DNA from: Henningerozyma blattae CBS 6284
Lineage: Eukaryota; Ascomycota; Saccharomycetes; Saccharomycetales; Saccharomycetaceae
Direction: 5' to 3'
NCBI RefSeq assembly: GCF_000315915.1
Contig: NC_020189.1
Coordinates: 682,001 to 746,000 of the forward strand
DNA length: 64,000 nucleotides
Below are positions 22,660 to 34,400 of this stretch, piece by piece. Each line of letters starts with the position of its first letter. Within the stretch, counting starts at the first letter, position 1. A model generated the notes under the pieces. It was given only the letters and a program-made list of their open reading frames with translations, did no database searches and was not told the DNA's origin. The translations under genes were made by a program, and so were the position numbers.

Positions 22660-25206
22660 ATGTATACTAAACACTTGGAACCTGGATTCAATACTAAGCT
22701 TCTGAAATTAGCACAATTAAAACAAATCTTGAGAGAAAATGGTGTAAAATATCCAGAAAAGGCTAAGAAGTCACAATTAATGAAGTTATATGAGACTGAA
22801 ATTACACCAAAGCTTCCAAAATTGCGAACTGAACACCAGAATCGTAAAAAAAAAGAAGCTGACTTGAAAAACCAACAACAATTAAAGCATGATAATAATA
22901 AGTCTTTCCCTCAAACTCCTAAGCATTCAACAGACAAATCTTTTTATAACCTTATCACGGCTAGCAAGTATACTATGTTGGGTGATAATCCTGTTCGAAC
23001 AAATAGATCTCCATCCCCTTCTAGAGATAATTTAGGGTTAAATACCCCTCTTGATACAAAAAATTCATCTACTATTAGGCATGCACATAATATCAACTCC
23101 AATGCACTTGGTGACCCAAAACCAAAAGTCAGATCATTGAGAGAGATTAGAAAAGCTGCTAATAAGGGAACTAAATCATATAAAGACTGTAATAAAAAAA
23201 AGAGAGATGAGAGCGTTTTAGAAGAGGATGATCTGGATTTAAAACTGTCCGCCAACTCGAGCAACTCTGACACATTTAATAGACCACCATTGAAGAAGCT
23301 AAAAACAGAGAACACTAAAAGTACTAAATATACATCTCAGGTTTCAATAGAAGCTGAATTGGGAACAGCTGCTTTAGATTTGAACAGGAATATAGAAGTT
23401 TCGTTTTCAAAAAATTCAAACTATATTGTCCCTGAAGAGAAAGGTGAGACTAACTTTTCATTATCTGATACACAATTTAGCAAAGAATCTTCTCCAAGTG
23501 TTAGAATATCTCTAAATTCCAGTTTGTCAAACGAAATATCGTTGAAGCCGAATAAAAATCTCATTAAAACAAAAGATAATACTAATAATAATTTTAAACA
23601 TTTGTCTCCTGATTTACAAAGTATTTTAGATACTTCAACTAATCGAGGCTCAATAGATTATATGACAGAATGTACACCTAAAAATAATAGTCCAGAGAAT
23701 GTTGATCTTTTCAATGAAATTATTAATAGTGCCCATTCAATTGCTGAAGATACATATGAAACAGATAAAGAAAATTTTAATAAGAATTCTAAAAAGCAAT
23801 TATCAATGAAACTTCTTGATACTTACATTGCAAATAGTAAAAATGCTATATTTTTAAAAAAAACTAACTTTTTATATCAGTTACTGAAGGGTAAATTTTG
23901 TAAAATCATTTCTTATCACTTCACAGCCAATATTAAAACCTATTCAGAATCATTAATTAATCATATGAGAAAAATCATAATAACCCTAATTTATTTTATT
24001 TCCAAGACATTCATATTTATAATTGAATGCATCTATTTACTATTTTTCTTAGCCTTATATGGTATTTATAAATTAGGCTTTATATTGTATCTGGCTGTTC
24101 TTTCCCTAATGTCAATTATTCATAATTATTATAGAATCCATAAGAAGAAGTTACGCTGTTTTTTTATCAATACTGCAAAAGTATCTTCAATATTGCTCCC
24201 TATATTGTTTTTAATCTGGTACAGAGAACAAAAGTTAGCTACAGGTTATTGTGGTTATTCTTTATCTCCACCATCAATTATACATTCAAAATCAAATGTT
24301 TTTTCTCAAATGATTTTTAAATTTGATGCATGGCTAAAACAAAAATTTAGCCCCAGTTGTGTAAGCTGTCCAAAAAATGCTTTGTATACTTTTAATATGA
24401 ATGCTAACTGTCAAAGCGGATTTGAGTTTACATATTCTTTTTTCAATTTTTATGGATTAATCCCAATGAGAAGACACTGTGAAAAGATGAAATTAGACAC
24501 CAAAAAGTTGAACAAGATACTAACAAATATAATGGCTATACTCACAAAAAAAAATACAGAAGCTATCTACTTTTTAAATTCTAATTATGTAACATTTTCA
24601 AAGGATGACTTATATGAATTTTTATTGGGTAGGTATTTTAATGATGGTAAAGAAGTCGATATATATTTTGAGACAGTAGTTAAAAGCCTAAAAAATAATC
24701 CGGATATCGTTTGGAAAGAGGTGGAAGATCTCTCTGGTAGCAAGTATGATAAACATAATAATGTTACGATTTCAGCAGTGGAAGAAGTGTTCTATTCTAC
24801 AAAAACTAATTTTCCAGGATTTAACTATTTATTTAAAAATAAACTAGCCCCTTTTCTCCTTATGCTCATACTCTCACCGCTTCTATATATTATTATAACT
24901 ATTTTCCTCATAACTCTTGTCAGTTATAAAACGTATCTAACAAGAAAAAAAGTTCAGCACATTGTTCAAAGGGTTGTAATTGATTTAAAATCTGCAAAAA
25001 GATCTGATAACTCCTTGGATTATAGGAATACAACACAAATTAAAGAATTAATTTTTGAAGAAGAAAAAGATATGAAAACTTTGAGAAATTTGTGGAAACT
25101 CATCAGATTGGAGTTATCCAATTACTTAGAGGTTACAAATTATATTAAAGAACAAGATGGTGAGATTATTGAATGCTGGGAATGGGACTCTAATGAACGT
25201 TACTAA
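22660..25206 (+). CDS. SRC1: Inner nuclear membrane LEM/HEH protein (Src1/Heh2 type)
   Basis: Inner nuclear membrane protein that anchors chromatin and takes part in nuclear pore quality control, 848 residues (Src1 834, Heh2 663). The helix-extension-helix domain is at about residues 8-50 (GFNTKLLKLAQLKQILRENGV). A long Ser/Asn-rich linker with basic clusters suited to nuclear import follows. Hydrophobic segments cover about 440-500 and 505-525, then a lumenal Cys-rich part (ATGYCGYS, CVSCPKNA), a membrane helix at about 730-760 and a C-terminal MAN1-like domain. The frame is uninterrupted, unlike S. cerevisiae SRC1 with its alternatively spliced intron. Neighbours include both AMD1 (SRC1 side) and TOM1/PFA5 (HEH2 side), so it may represent either ohnolog. 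Confidence 0.88.
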   Translation: MYTKHLEPGFNTKLLKLAQLKQILRENGVKYPEKAKKSQLMKLYETEITPKLPKLRTEHQNRKKKEADLKNQQQLKHDNNKSFPQTPKHSTDKSFYNLITASKYTMLGDNPVRTNRSPSPSRDNLGLNTPLDTKNSSTIRHAHNINSNALGDPKPKVRSLREIRKAANKGTKSYKDCNKKKRDESVLEEDDLDLKLSANSSNSDTFNRPPLKKLKTENTKSTKYTSQVSIEAELGTAALDLNRNIEVSFSKNSNYIVPEEKGETNFSLSDTQFSKESSPSVRISLNSSLSNEISLKPNKNLIKTKDNTNNNFKHLSPDLQSILDTSTNRGSIDYMTECTPKNNSPENVDLFNEIINSAHSIAEDTYETDKENFNKNSKKQLSMKLLDTYIANSKNAIFLKKTNFLYQLLKGKFCKIISYHFTANIKTYSESLINHMRKIIITLIYFISKTFIFIIECIYLLFFLALYGIYKLGFILYLAVLSLMSIIHNYYRIHKKKLRCFFINTAKVSSILLPILFLIWYREQKLATGYCGYSLSPPSIIHSKSNVFSQMIFKFDAWLKQKFSPSCVSCPKNALYTFNMNANCQSGFEFTYSFFNFYGLIPMRRHCEKMKLDTKKLNKILTNIMAILTKKNTEAIYFLNSNYVTFSKDDLYEFLLGRYFNDGKEVDIYFETVVKSLKNNPDIVWKEVEDLSGSKYDKHNNVTISAVEEVFYSTKTNFPGFNYLFKNKLAPFLLMLILSPLLYIIITIFLITLVSYKTYLTRKKVQHIVQRVVIDLKSAKRSDNSLDYRNTTQIKELIFEEEKDMKTLRNLWKLIRLELSNYLEVTNYIKEQDGEIIECWEWDSNERY

Positions 25207-25479
25207 ATATAGGACTAGTTTTGTATAGTAAGTTATTTTATTATTTTTATGTAATTATAGATCTAATCAAGATTTAAAAAATAATTGAATTTAATTTTTG
25301 TTTATTTTTTTTTATTTTAAATGTTTTTCCAAAATATCTGAAAGTTAAAATTTACAATTAACTCTTTTTTAGAATTAAACTAATTTTTAATATATTTTTT
25401 TAAATAGAATATTATATAAAGCATATACTACTATTAAATGACTTAATAAATAAGATAACATATATTATTTAAATTTTGA

Positions 25480-28400
25480 TTAAGCGATCCCAAAACCTTC
25501 ATGACCTTCGTTAATTGCTAACAAAAGTGAGCCCCGGAGAGTTTCATAGGAATTGTAAGCTGGTAGATCCAATTGATTAAAACATGTATGAGATGAAGGT
25601 AATCTATCAGTTGACCCATAATCTTTATGAATGGAAAATTTACAAATACCATTTACACCAGAAAGCTCTTTGAATCCATTTAATGGAACCTTACTTGTAC
25701 CGGTGACGAATTGTAATAATTTTGCTCTTTCTTCAGTATCAAATGATTTAACAGCTCTCCAAAAGTATCCTATTTGTTTACAAGATGCTGTGTAAGTTAC
25801 GTAGGTAGTATTATTTTTCCAATCATCGACATCAATGTCAGGAAGACCACTTATTAGAAGTTCTAATTCTTGTTCGTCAAATATAGAAATCAAGTCTTTA
25901 GGAATTAGTGCATGGAATCCTTGTAAAAAGTTCTCCATTTGACCACTCACTGAAGTTTGTAATTTATATTCTACTATTTTTTTAACGTAATCATGCTTAT
26001 TTTCTTGAGTAACCTGCACGTTGCGACCATTCTCAATTAAATCAATTATTTTGTGCTCACCATAATCATCGGTTTCGACAGAAAAAGTTTCCTCAATGAC
26101 ACCTGTAATATCATTTTCAAGCATCCAAATTAAAGATTTATAGTACTCTAAATCCAAAGATTCCATATCTTTTAATGAAACAGATTTACCTAGAATATTT
26201 TTGTAAACTTCTCTACTAAAATGACAATCCAGATAACATTTATCTCTAATTGCCTTACCAATTACCATACCAATAAACTTGAAAAACGAATAATGCTCTG
26301 GGTTAATACCAGATGTACGATTTGGTCGGAAAGTAGTTTTTTCAGAAGCAACCGGGATAAATAATGCATAATCAGGATTAAACATTTGTCTAGATAGAAC
26401 TTGGTACCATTCTCTGGTTAAACCACCAGCATCAACACCACTTTCTCCTTTGAAAGTAATTTCAAGTTTCGATTTTTTGATTTCTTCGTCTGATTTAAAG
26501 AAAAGAGCTCTGTAGGAGTCAAGGAAAACTTGGTCACGACGCACAGTAATAGACAATTTTGGTCTATCTTGTGTGTCTGAAGTCAATCTAGCGGTAAAAT
26601 AATATCTCTTGTTGTCAAAATCAAGAATTTTAGTGTTCTTTATCAATAAAGAGAATGGGCCACTCATTAATTTTGGGTTAGAACGAATCATATGATTTAA
26701 TAGTTTTTTATGAAGGTCAGTGAATGGGAAGAACAAGTTTTCCACAGTAACATTAGAAAAGTCAAGCTTGGTTACATCTTCATATTTCAATATACCCTTT
26801 GGACTGGATTGAACAGAGTTCGTATGCTTACATACAACCATCAATGATTCGATTAGGGGGAGAAGAATGGTAGCAGAAGAAGAAAACGTTTTTCTACTTT
26901 CAAAATCTGACAAACAACAGCTCAGAGCCTTCCACATCTCGCCTAAATTCATTTGATTATACAAAGTCATCAATTTTTCAACATTCTCTGAGCCATATTT
27001 ATTCGTATGCATGTACAAGTAATCTACCGCAGTTAATACTTTTAGTAGTTTTGATTGATTAGAACTAGGAATTGTAAATTTCTGAATAATTTCTGAATTG
27101 ATTTCGGCACTGCTACCTACTATAGAGCTTGCAGCTGCTAAATCTTTTAAATCATTTGTTAATATTTGTACCGTTTGTTTTGCAATATTTAATAGTTCTT
27201 CTGTAAAGATAGTAATTGAGTCATTTAAAAATGACAAATTGTGCATGATATTCAGAGTCTGCTGAAAAACTTTAGTATTACAACTATCTAGCTTAATGAT
27301 GGAAACTAGTCCTACTAATTCATCATTAGTAAACTCTGGTAGTTGAAGTTTTCGTTTAATATGCCCTTTTTCATTCAATGATTTAGAAATAGATACTATA
27401 GGTTTTGAGCAAATTTGAATGATTCTGGTTAAAAGATCCATCAGTACACTTTCATCAGTTATAACCTTCTTATTTAGTAAAAGAAACAAGTATTTAATTG
27501 GAAAGATAGTAGTTTTAATGGTTCCTTCCTTTTTGAACTTGGTAGGAGACTTAGATCCAATAAACTTTTCATGTTCTGTAATAAAGTAGTATCTTAATCT
27601 TGAGTCAGCCTCAATTAAGTTCTGTAAAATTTCAATGGCTTGATTAGCAACTACCAGTGGGGTACAATCTGCGGGTAGCTGTTTCATATTTGGCGTAATT
27701 TGAGGAGATTTCCCATTTGTTTGGGATTTTGCCGTAATGTGAGAAAACACTTTTTCTAAGGAATGCTGATTTTCAACTACCTCAGTTAAAATAATAAGTA
27801 GCATATTTATGATGTCACTACGGTTCTGTTTACTTGAACATAGACGGAAAAAAAGTTCATGATATGCCTCTCTTTGAATATAAGGCTGGGAGATAAATGT
27901 TGATCTTAGAATGGCAGCAATTCCATGCCTATCAACCAGCGGAGAAAAATAAAGACGAGGCGTCTTTTTCTTTTCTTCTTCATTAGCTTCAACTGTCATA
28001 TTATCGGTACCATTAATTGCTCTATCAGAAACCTGGGCGATTGTTGCATTACTACGAATAGTCTCAATTATATTATTTATCCTGGATTCTGCCGCCTCCT
28101 GCTCCAAAATTTCTTCCCTAATTTCTTGGGGAATGGCGTTCAAAAAATCTGAGTCAACTTCCCTAGAATGAATATCTGAATTCATCGCTTCTGCTCTCCG
28201 TTCACGTATATGTTCAGCAAACACATCTGCTCTCATATCTTCCGGTAAAGCACATAAAAATTCAGGATCAATATCTGTACCTCCGATATCAACTTCTTCT
28301 CCGTCGATTGTAACGTATACTGGCTCATGATTATCAGGGCTGTGATCAGAATGCATACCCGCATCCTCCTCATTTGTTGTTGACCCATCATCATGCTCAC

Positions 28401-31400
28401 TATCCACCTCCTCAATTTCAGGTTCAGAATTACCAGCTTCCGATTCAGCTTCACTAGCGGAGAGAATATTGAAATAACTGTTTTCCCCACGTGCTTCTAC
28501 GCCATCTTCTATCTTTAAATTCAAACGAGCTCGTTCTCTACTGGCATCCTTAATTCTATTAATTATAGTATTTAATGTATAAGTTGCATATTTCTTTGAA
28601 TCGTAAAACATGTCAAATATATCTTTCCATCTTGAAACAGAAGATTTCAGAACTATTCCATCCGGCATTCTTTCATCAAAAGAATCGCCAGAGAATAGCA
28701 CCCCGGCATATGGTGGACGGTCAGATCTTGGACGGATACCTGAACCTACACTTATTAATTGATCAGATATATCATTTTCAACTTCTTCTAGACCAGTTGG
28801 GCCCAGTGGATTCACCAAATTACTTTGACGTCTACGTCCAGGATTTAATAATGATAATGATGGCAGACCAAATGATAAATGGTTTTGATTATTACGGAAA
28901 GAACGTGATTGGTGACGACCATGTGTACGAGCATTTTGAATTCTAAATAGAGGTTGTGTTTCGGAATGGAATACATGCTCAATTCCATGGAATTGCTCAT
29001 CATCGTCTTCAGCAGATGGTTCATCATCTATAACTTCAATGCCGTCTGGAGTTACCCATCTTCTATTCAATCCACCGGTTATTGAGAGTTCATTCTCTAA
29101 TTCTTCAATTTCATCTGAGCTGTTATTTTCGTCGGATGTTGAGAATTCTGAAAGTCCTGATTCCCAGTCAGATTCACCTATACTATAGGCTGAGAGGTTA
29201 ATATTTGATCCAACTTCATCATTGGATGCATTAACACTATCAGTCTCGTTTTCATCATCATGTTCCAATGTAATTTCAATAGGTTCATCGTACATTTCAA
29301 TATCGGAACTTGAGGTATCTGTATGCATACTTTGATCACTCTCATCTGCATATTCAATTTCAAACGGAATACTTTCACCCTCCATAGAATAATCCCTGGA
29401 TTCTGATTCAGCGTCTCCATTATCTAATTCATCAGATCCTTCATTATCAGTGCCTGAAGCGACATTTTCATCATCATCATCACTAAAAACAACCTCATAT
29501 CCACCATCTTCATCATCTACAAATGCAATATCTTCGTTGTTTCCAATTAAGGAATCTTCATCATCATCATCAGCATCATCTTCTTCGATATCATCCATTT
29601 CATACATACCTAATACTGAATTTCTAAACATATTCTGAGCGTCTTCTTTATCGGATTCTACATCAACGTCATCATCATCATCATTGCTTTCAATTTTGAA
29701 CAATTCAGAGAAACTATTTCTGGCTGAATTAATTGCGTTTAAAGGGCCTACAGCAGCATTAAATATATTTTTTGTTGACGGATAATTCAAGTCTAAATTA
29801 GACATACATTCAGTAATGACAGCAGGAACATTTAGGTCTATCATATATTTGCAAATTTGGTATTGATCAGCATCAATTTTATTAGAATCCAAAATTAATC
29901 TCAAGTACGGAGCTTGTAAGAATACCATGGAAGATATAATTTTGAACCAGACGTCTAATTTTGTCGAATTCACTTGGATGGATTTTGATGTGCCTATTAC
30001 ACCTTTCATGGCTTTTACAATGGTTTCTATTGTAAATTTTCTAATAAATGACATATCAGGGTCAATAATTTTAGGGTCACTTTTTCTATTTTTGTCGTCA
30101 TGAACTGATGCTACAAATCCGACTAAAACAGACCGGGCTAACATACTTATCACTTCCTTACGTTTCATTTCATTTTTATCATGCTCATTTTCAATTTGTT
30201 TATCCAACAATTGATAGAGAAAAAAATTAAGAGCAGTAGCTTTTGGCTTAGGCTTTTCCGTGTACAAGTTTCTTTTATTAAAAGTTAGAAACTCAAATTT
30301 AGATTGCTTGTAACTACTAACAAGTTCCACTAATACTTTTAATAAAAACATCATGTAAGCACATACAGGGTTTCTGGAAGGTTCGATCTTTTTTGATTTA
30401 TTCTGAGTATTAGTATTTCCTTCTTCAACATTTGGAGGTTCTGAAATCCAGTCCTTTTTAGAAGCTGCTATCAGCTGTGCTAGAATTAAATGAACAATGC
30501 CAGTTCTTTTAAACAAGGTTGCTGCATTGGCATTATTAGATTCAGAATCATCACTTAAATCGGAGTTTTTATCAAATACTCTAGCTACAGTAAGTCCGCT
30601 CAATTGTAATTTATCATCATATTCAATGAATCTTGCATTTTCAGAAAATATATCGACAAATAGCTCAGGGTTTCTCATTACAACATATGCTTTTTCTTCT
30701 AATAGACTTTTCAGCTCTCGTTCTTTCTCACGGTGATCACCAATAGCTCTTGTAGTAAAACTTTTATTTAATTCATATCTTATTAGGGAAGACACGACTT
30801 TATCAGTTTCGAAACATCTTCTTACCAACAACAAAAATGAAGATTCCAAAAAGTTTATTTTATCTGATTTTTGGAAGCTACCAATGGTTTTTAAAATTTC
30901 AGATAATATTCCCGAAGTTGTAATTTCTTGAATATACCTTTCTTTCTGAGCATAAAATATCAATATCCTACAGGTTGCCAATGCTGAATAAAAATTTGAT
31001 ATAGAGTTGAGTCTTATCAATTTGTCAAACATATTTTGTTCAAGGTCCTTTGAGCTTCTGAAAAAGGTTTCCTGTAAAGTTAAAGACTTTTCTTTTGTAG
31101 CTTGGTATTCATCTGATTCTTCAACTATCGGAATATTGGATTTTGCCATAATAATTTCATAAACATATAAGGCCTTAGAAAACCAGGATTCATTGACATA
31201 TTTAGGACTTAAATTAGTTTTCAAATATTCCGTAAATTTTTCTAGTAAATTGTAAGATTTTTCATACACATTCTTCTCATTCAAATAGATGCCAAACAAG
31301 TGAATTAAAGATGATAATTTAACAGAATCTACAACGCTAGTTCTAAATATTAAGTCTAAGATTTTTCTTTCAACTGTTTCAAAAGGTTCATCATTATTTT

Positions 31401-34400
31401 CAAATATTTGAATTAATGTTTTGGCAAATGCATTAACTAGTTTTGGATACAATGGTAATACTTGAAATATTTGATTTATTAGATTATCTTCAAAAAATTC
31501 ATGTCTCAATTCTTTTAATTCTTCCGTGACGTTTGGATGTCCGATAGATTCTTGATCAGAGTACATAAAATACTCAGATTGTAAATATTTAGTGTTAACA
31601 AGTTCCAAAAATTTTGTCCACTCAGAGTCACTAAAATCTACAGGTTTTTCCTCAGTCACCTTAGGTAACTTACGATCATTAGCAACAAGATATTTATACG
31701 CTCTATACTCGGTTAAACCAGCATCTTCCAAGACATTTTGTCTCTTTCTAAATGCACCAATTAATCTCCAGTCAAGTTTGAAAAGGTTCTGTGAAGGATA
31801 ATTAGATTTAGTAAATGTATTTTTCATCAAAGTTAATAGTTGCTTAAATACAGCGTACGGTATATTTCTAGAGCAGGCGTTAAATAAAAGTCCTTGCTTT
31901 CTTAGATCATTGAGAAGACCTAAACACAACAATTGGATTGATTCTGCCAATCCTTCATTTAATAAAACTCGACTATATTCGTTACCTAAAAGATCATAAT
32001 AACATTCAAGATTCGATACAATTTCCATAGTTTCAGGTTGCATTGACCTATTCAAAAATGTTAGACAATTAATAAAACAGCTTAAACTTAGGATTTCATC
32101 TGAGTTTTTAACATAGCTTATATCTTCAATCATTGATAAATTCTCAAATGATCTCATAATGTCATATATTTGTTTTACCGCATCAATATATAATTGAAAC
32201 CCATTTTTTTGATAAAATAAAAGAATTGATAAGGTTTGTAAAATACCACCACCAGACAAAGTAGTTTTTGGATAACTGAATACAAATGAGTTAAAATGAA
32301 AAACGACCAGAAAGTATGGAATAGTAGACTTATTAAATTCAACAGCTTTCATCATTTCAATAATTTGTGTAATCACTTCATCCATAACGTGAACTCCAAC
32401 CAGAAGTGGAGAGTCACGGAATGACTCTTTTACCCTTGTAACTCTCAAAAGACATCTAAATAAAGTAGATATGCTTGATTGAATATTGCTTAATATGGAA
32501 CGTATTTCATAAGTATTTTTAAACTTTGCCGATGTTTTGTTATCCTTTATTTTAGTATTGTGGCGTTGAGTCGTATCTGTTGGTTTAGATACACGAATTT
32601 GTAAAGGTGGTGTATTACCGATAGATTCAGATATAGTTTCATCAAAAACAGAATCTGGTAATTTTTCCCTAATATAGATATCCTCCAATAATGCTTTTTG
32701 AAACAACTGTCTTAATAACGGAATTAGTTCAAGTCCATGATGTTCGAAATATTTAATAATTTGTTCTGCTCTAGATCTTGAAAGGGTGGTAATATTAATA
32801 TAAACGTCCGTTAAAATATAAAGAGAAGTTGAGATAAATGAAAAACGTTCTAGTAATCTTTCTATATCAGAGTTATCTCTCGAAGGTTCTGCTTTTAAGA
32901 TAAAACTCGAAGAATTTGGTGAGCCTAAAAAATCCTTGATGGATAATAGAGAACTAATAATATTATCCATCAAAGTTGGAAATATAAAATCCTTGTGATG
33001 ATCGTCAAATAATTGTAAAACATCAATGAAATTTAACATCGTCTGAGAAGAATTATAATCAAAGGGAGGCCTTTGCATTACAACAATATTCAAAATATCT
33101 TCTGATTTCAAATTTGGAGGAAGTTCATTGAGTATCGTATTTTCTAACGTTAAGCCATAGAAAAAATCAGCAAAACAATCAATAATTGATGTTGATGGTT
33201 GAATATCCCAGAATTCCAATTCGTTAGCACCTTCTTCATTATCAAGTACAGGCTGATCTTTTGATCTATAGAACATATCATTTTCGTCCGAAATTTGGTT
33301 ATACAAGTATGGCTGTTCGAAAACAACATTTTTACTGATATGCTTAACCATGTCACAAAACCCATCAAGAATTAAAGGTTTTAATGTAGGATAATGTCTT
33401 GATAATTCATCAAATGAAGTTCCTAATTCAATGGATTGCTCTTTCCAGGTTAATAATCTTGCAAATTCTTGGTTTGTAATCGATTCAAAAATATATTTCA
33501 TTAAATTTTTCTCTTTGACTTGATTTAAACCATCATTGTTTAAACTCAATGCAGATAAAACATCCGGTAACATTATCAACAGGTCTGAATATGGAACAAT
33601 GAATCCCTGAAAGTGATCAATTATATATGGAATAATTCCGGTTTCCACTAGAATTGGGTAAATAGTCGGTTCTGAATTTATAATCTTTTGAATTATATCT
33701 AATGTATATGTTAGAATCTTATAGCCGAAAATTGGCTTATTTTCCAATACTATTCTTAATGAAACTAATATTGGAGAATCAATTAAATTTCTAATTCTAT
33801 CGCTTGAATCAATTTTTAATAATTTAATCACTAGTTTTAATAAACTTTTAATATAATTAACCTGTCTAAATGAAATTGAATACTCTTCAACTGGCTTCAC
33901 AGGAGAATCATTTGTATTAGGATTTTTGATTGCATATCTAACTTGATTTGTAATTGAAGTCACTAAAATATTTAAACCATCGTTATTTATAAATTCCACT
34001 GTCGAATCATTATCAGTAAGTAATAACTCCAATAAATGATTTGCAGATGATAATGTCCTTTTGAATAATCGTTCGTTATTATTATCATCATTGTTGCTAT
34101 TAGTTGAAACAATATCTAACAGTATTTGGATTAAACCAGCTGATATCAGGGAATTATGTAATACCTTTACATCTGCTAGGTTTGAAATAATGAAAAAGAG
34201 TCTAACATTATATTCTTCATCAACTTCATTATGACAACTTGGGTCTCGTAGAATTTTGTTGATATAGCGTAATATTTGAAACAATAAACCATGAGACATA
34301 TTCCCACCTAGGTGTCTTAAAATGTCGGAACACCATATGTGCTTTAATGAAATGCATTCTAATGCAAAAATAGCATCAAATCTTAGTTGCTTTGGTACTC

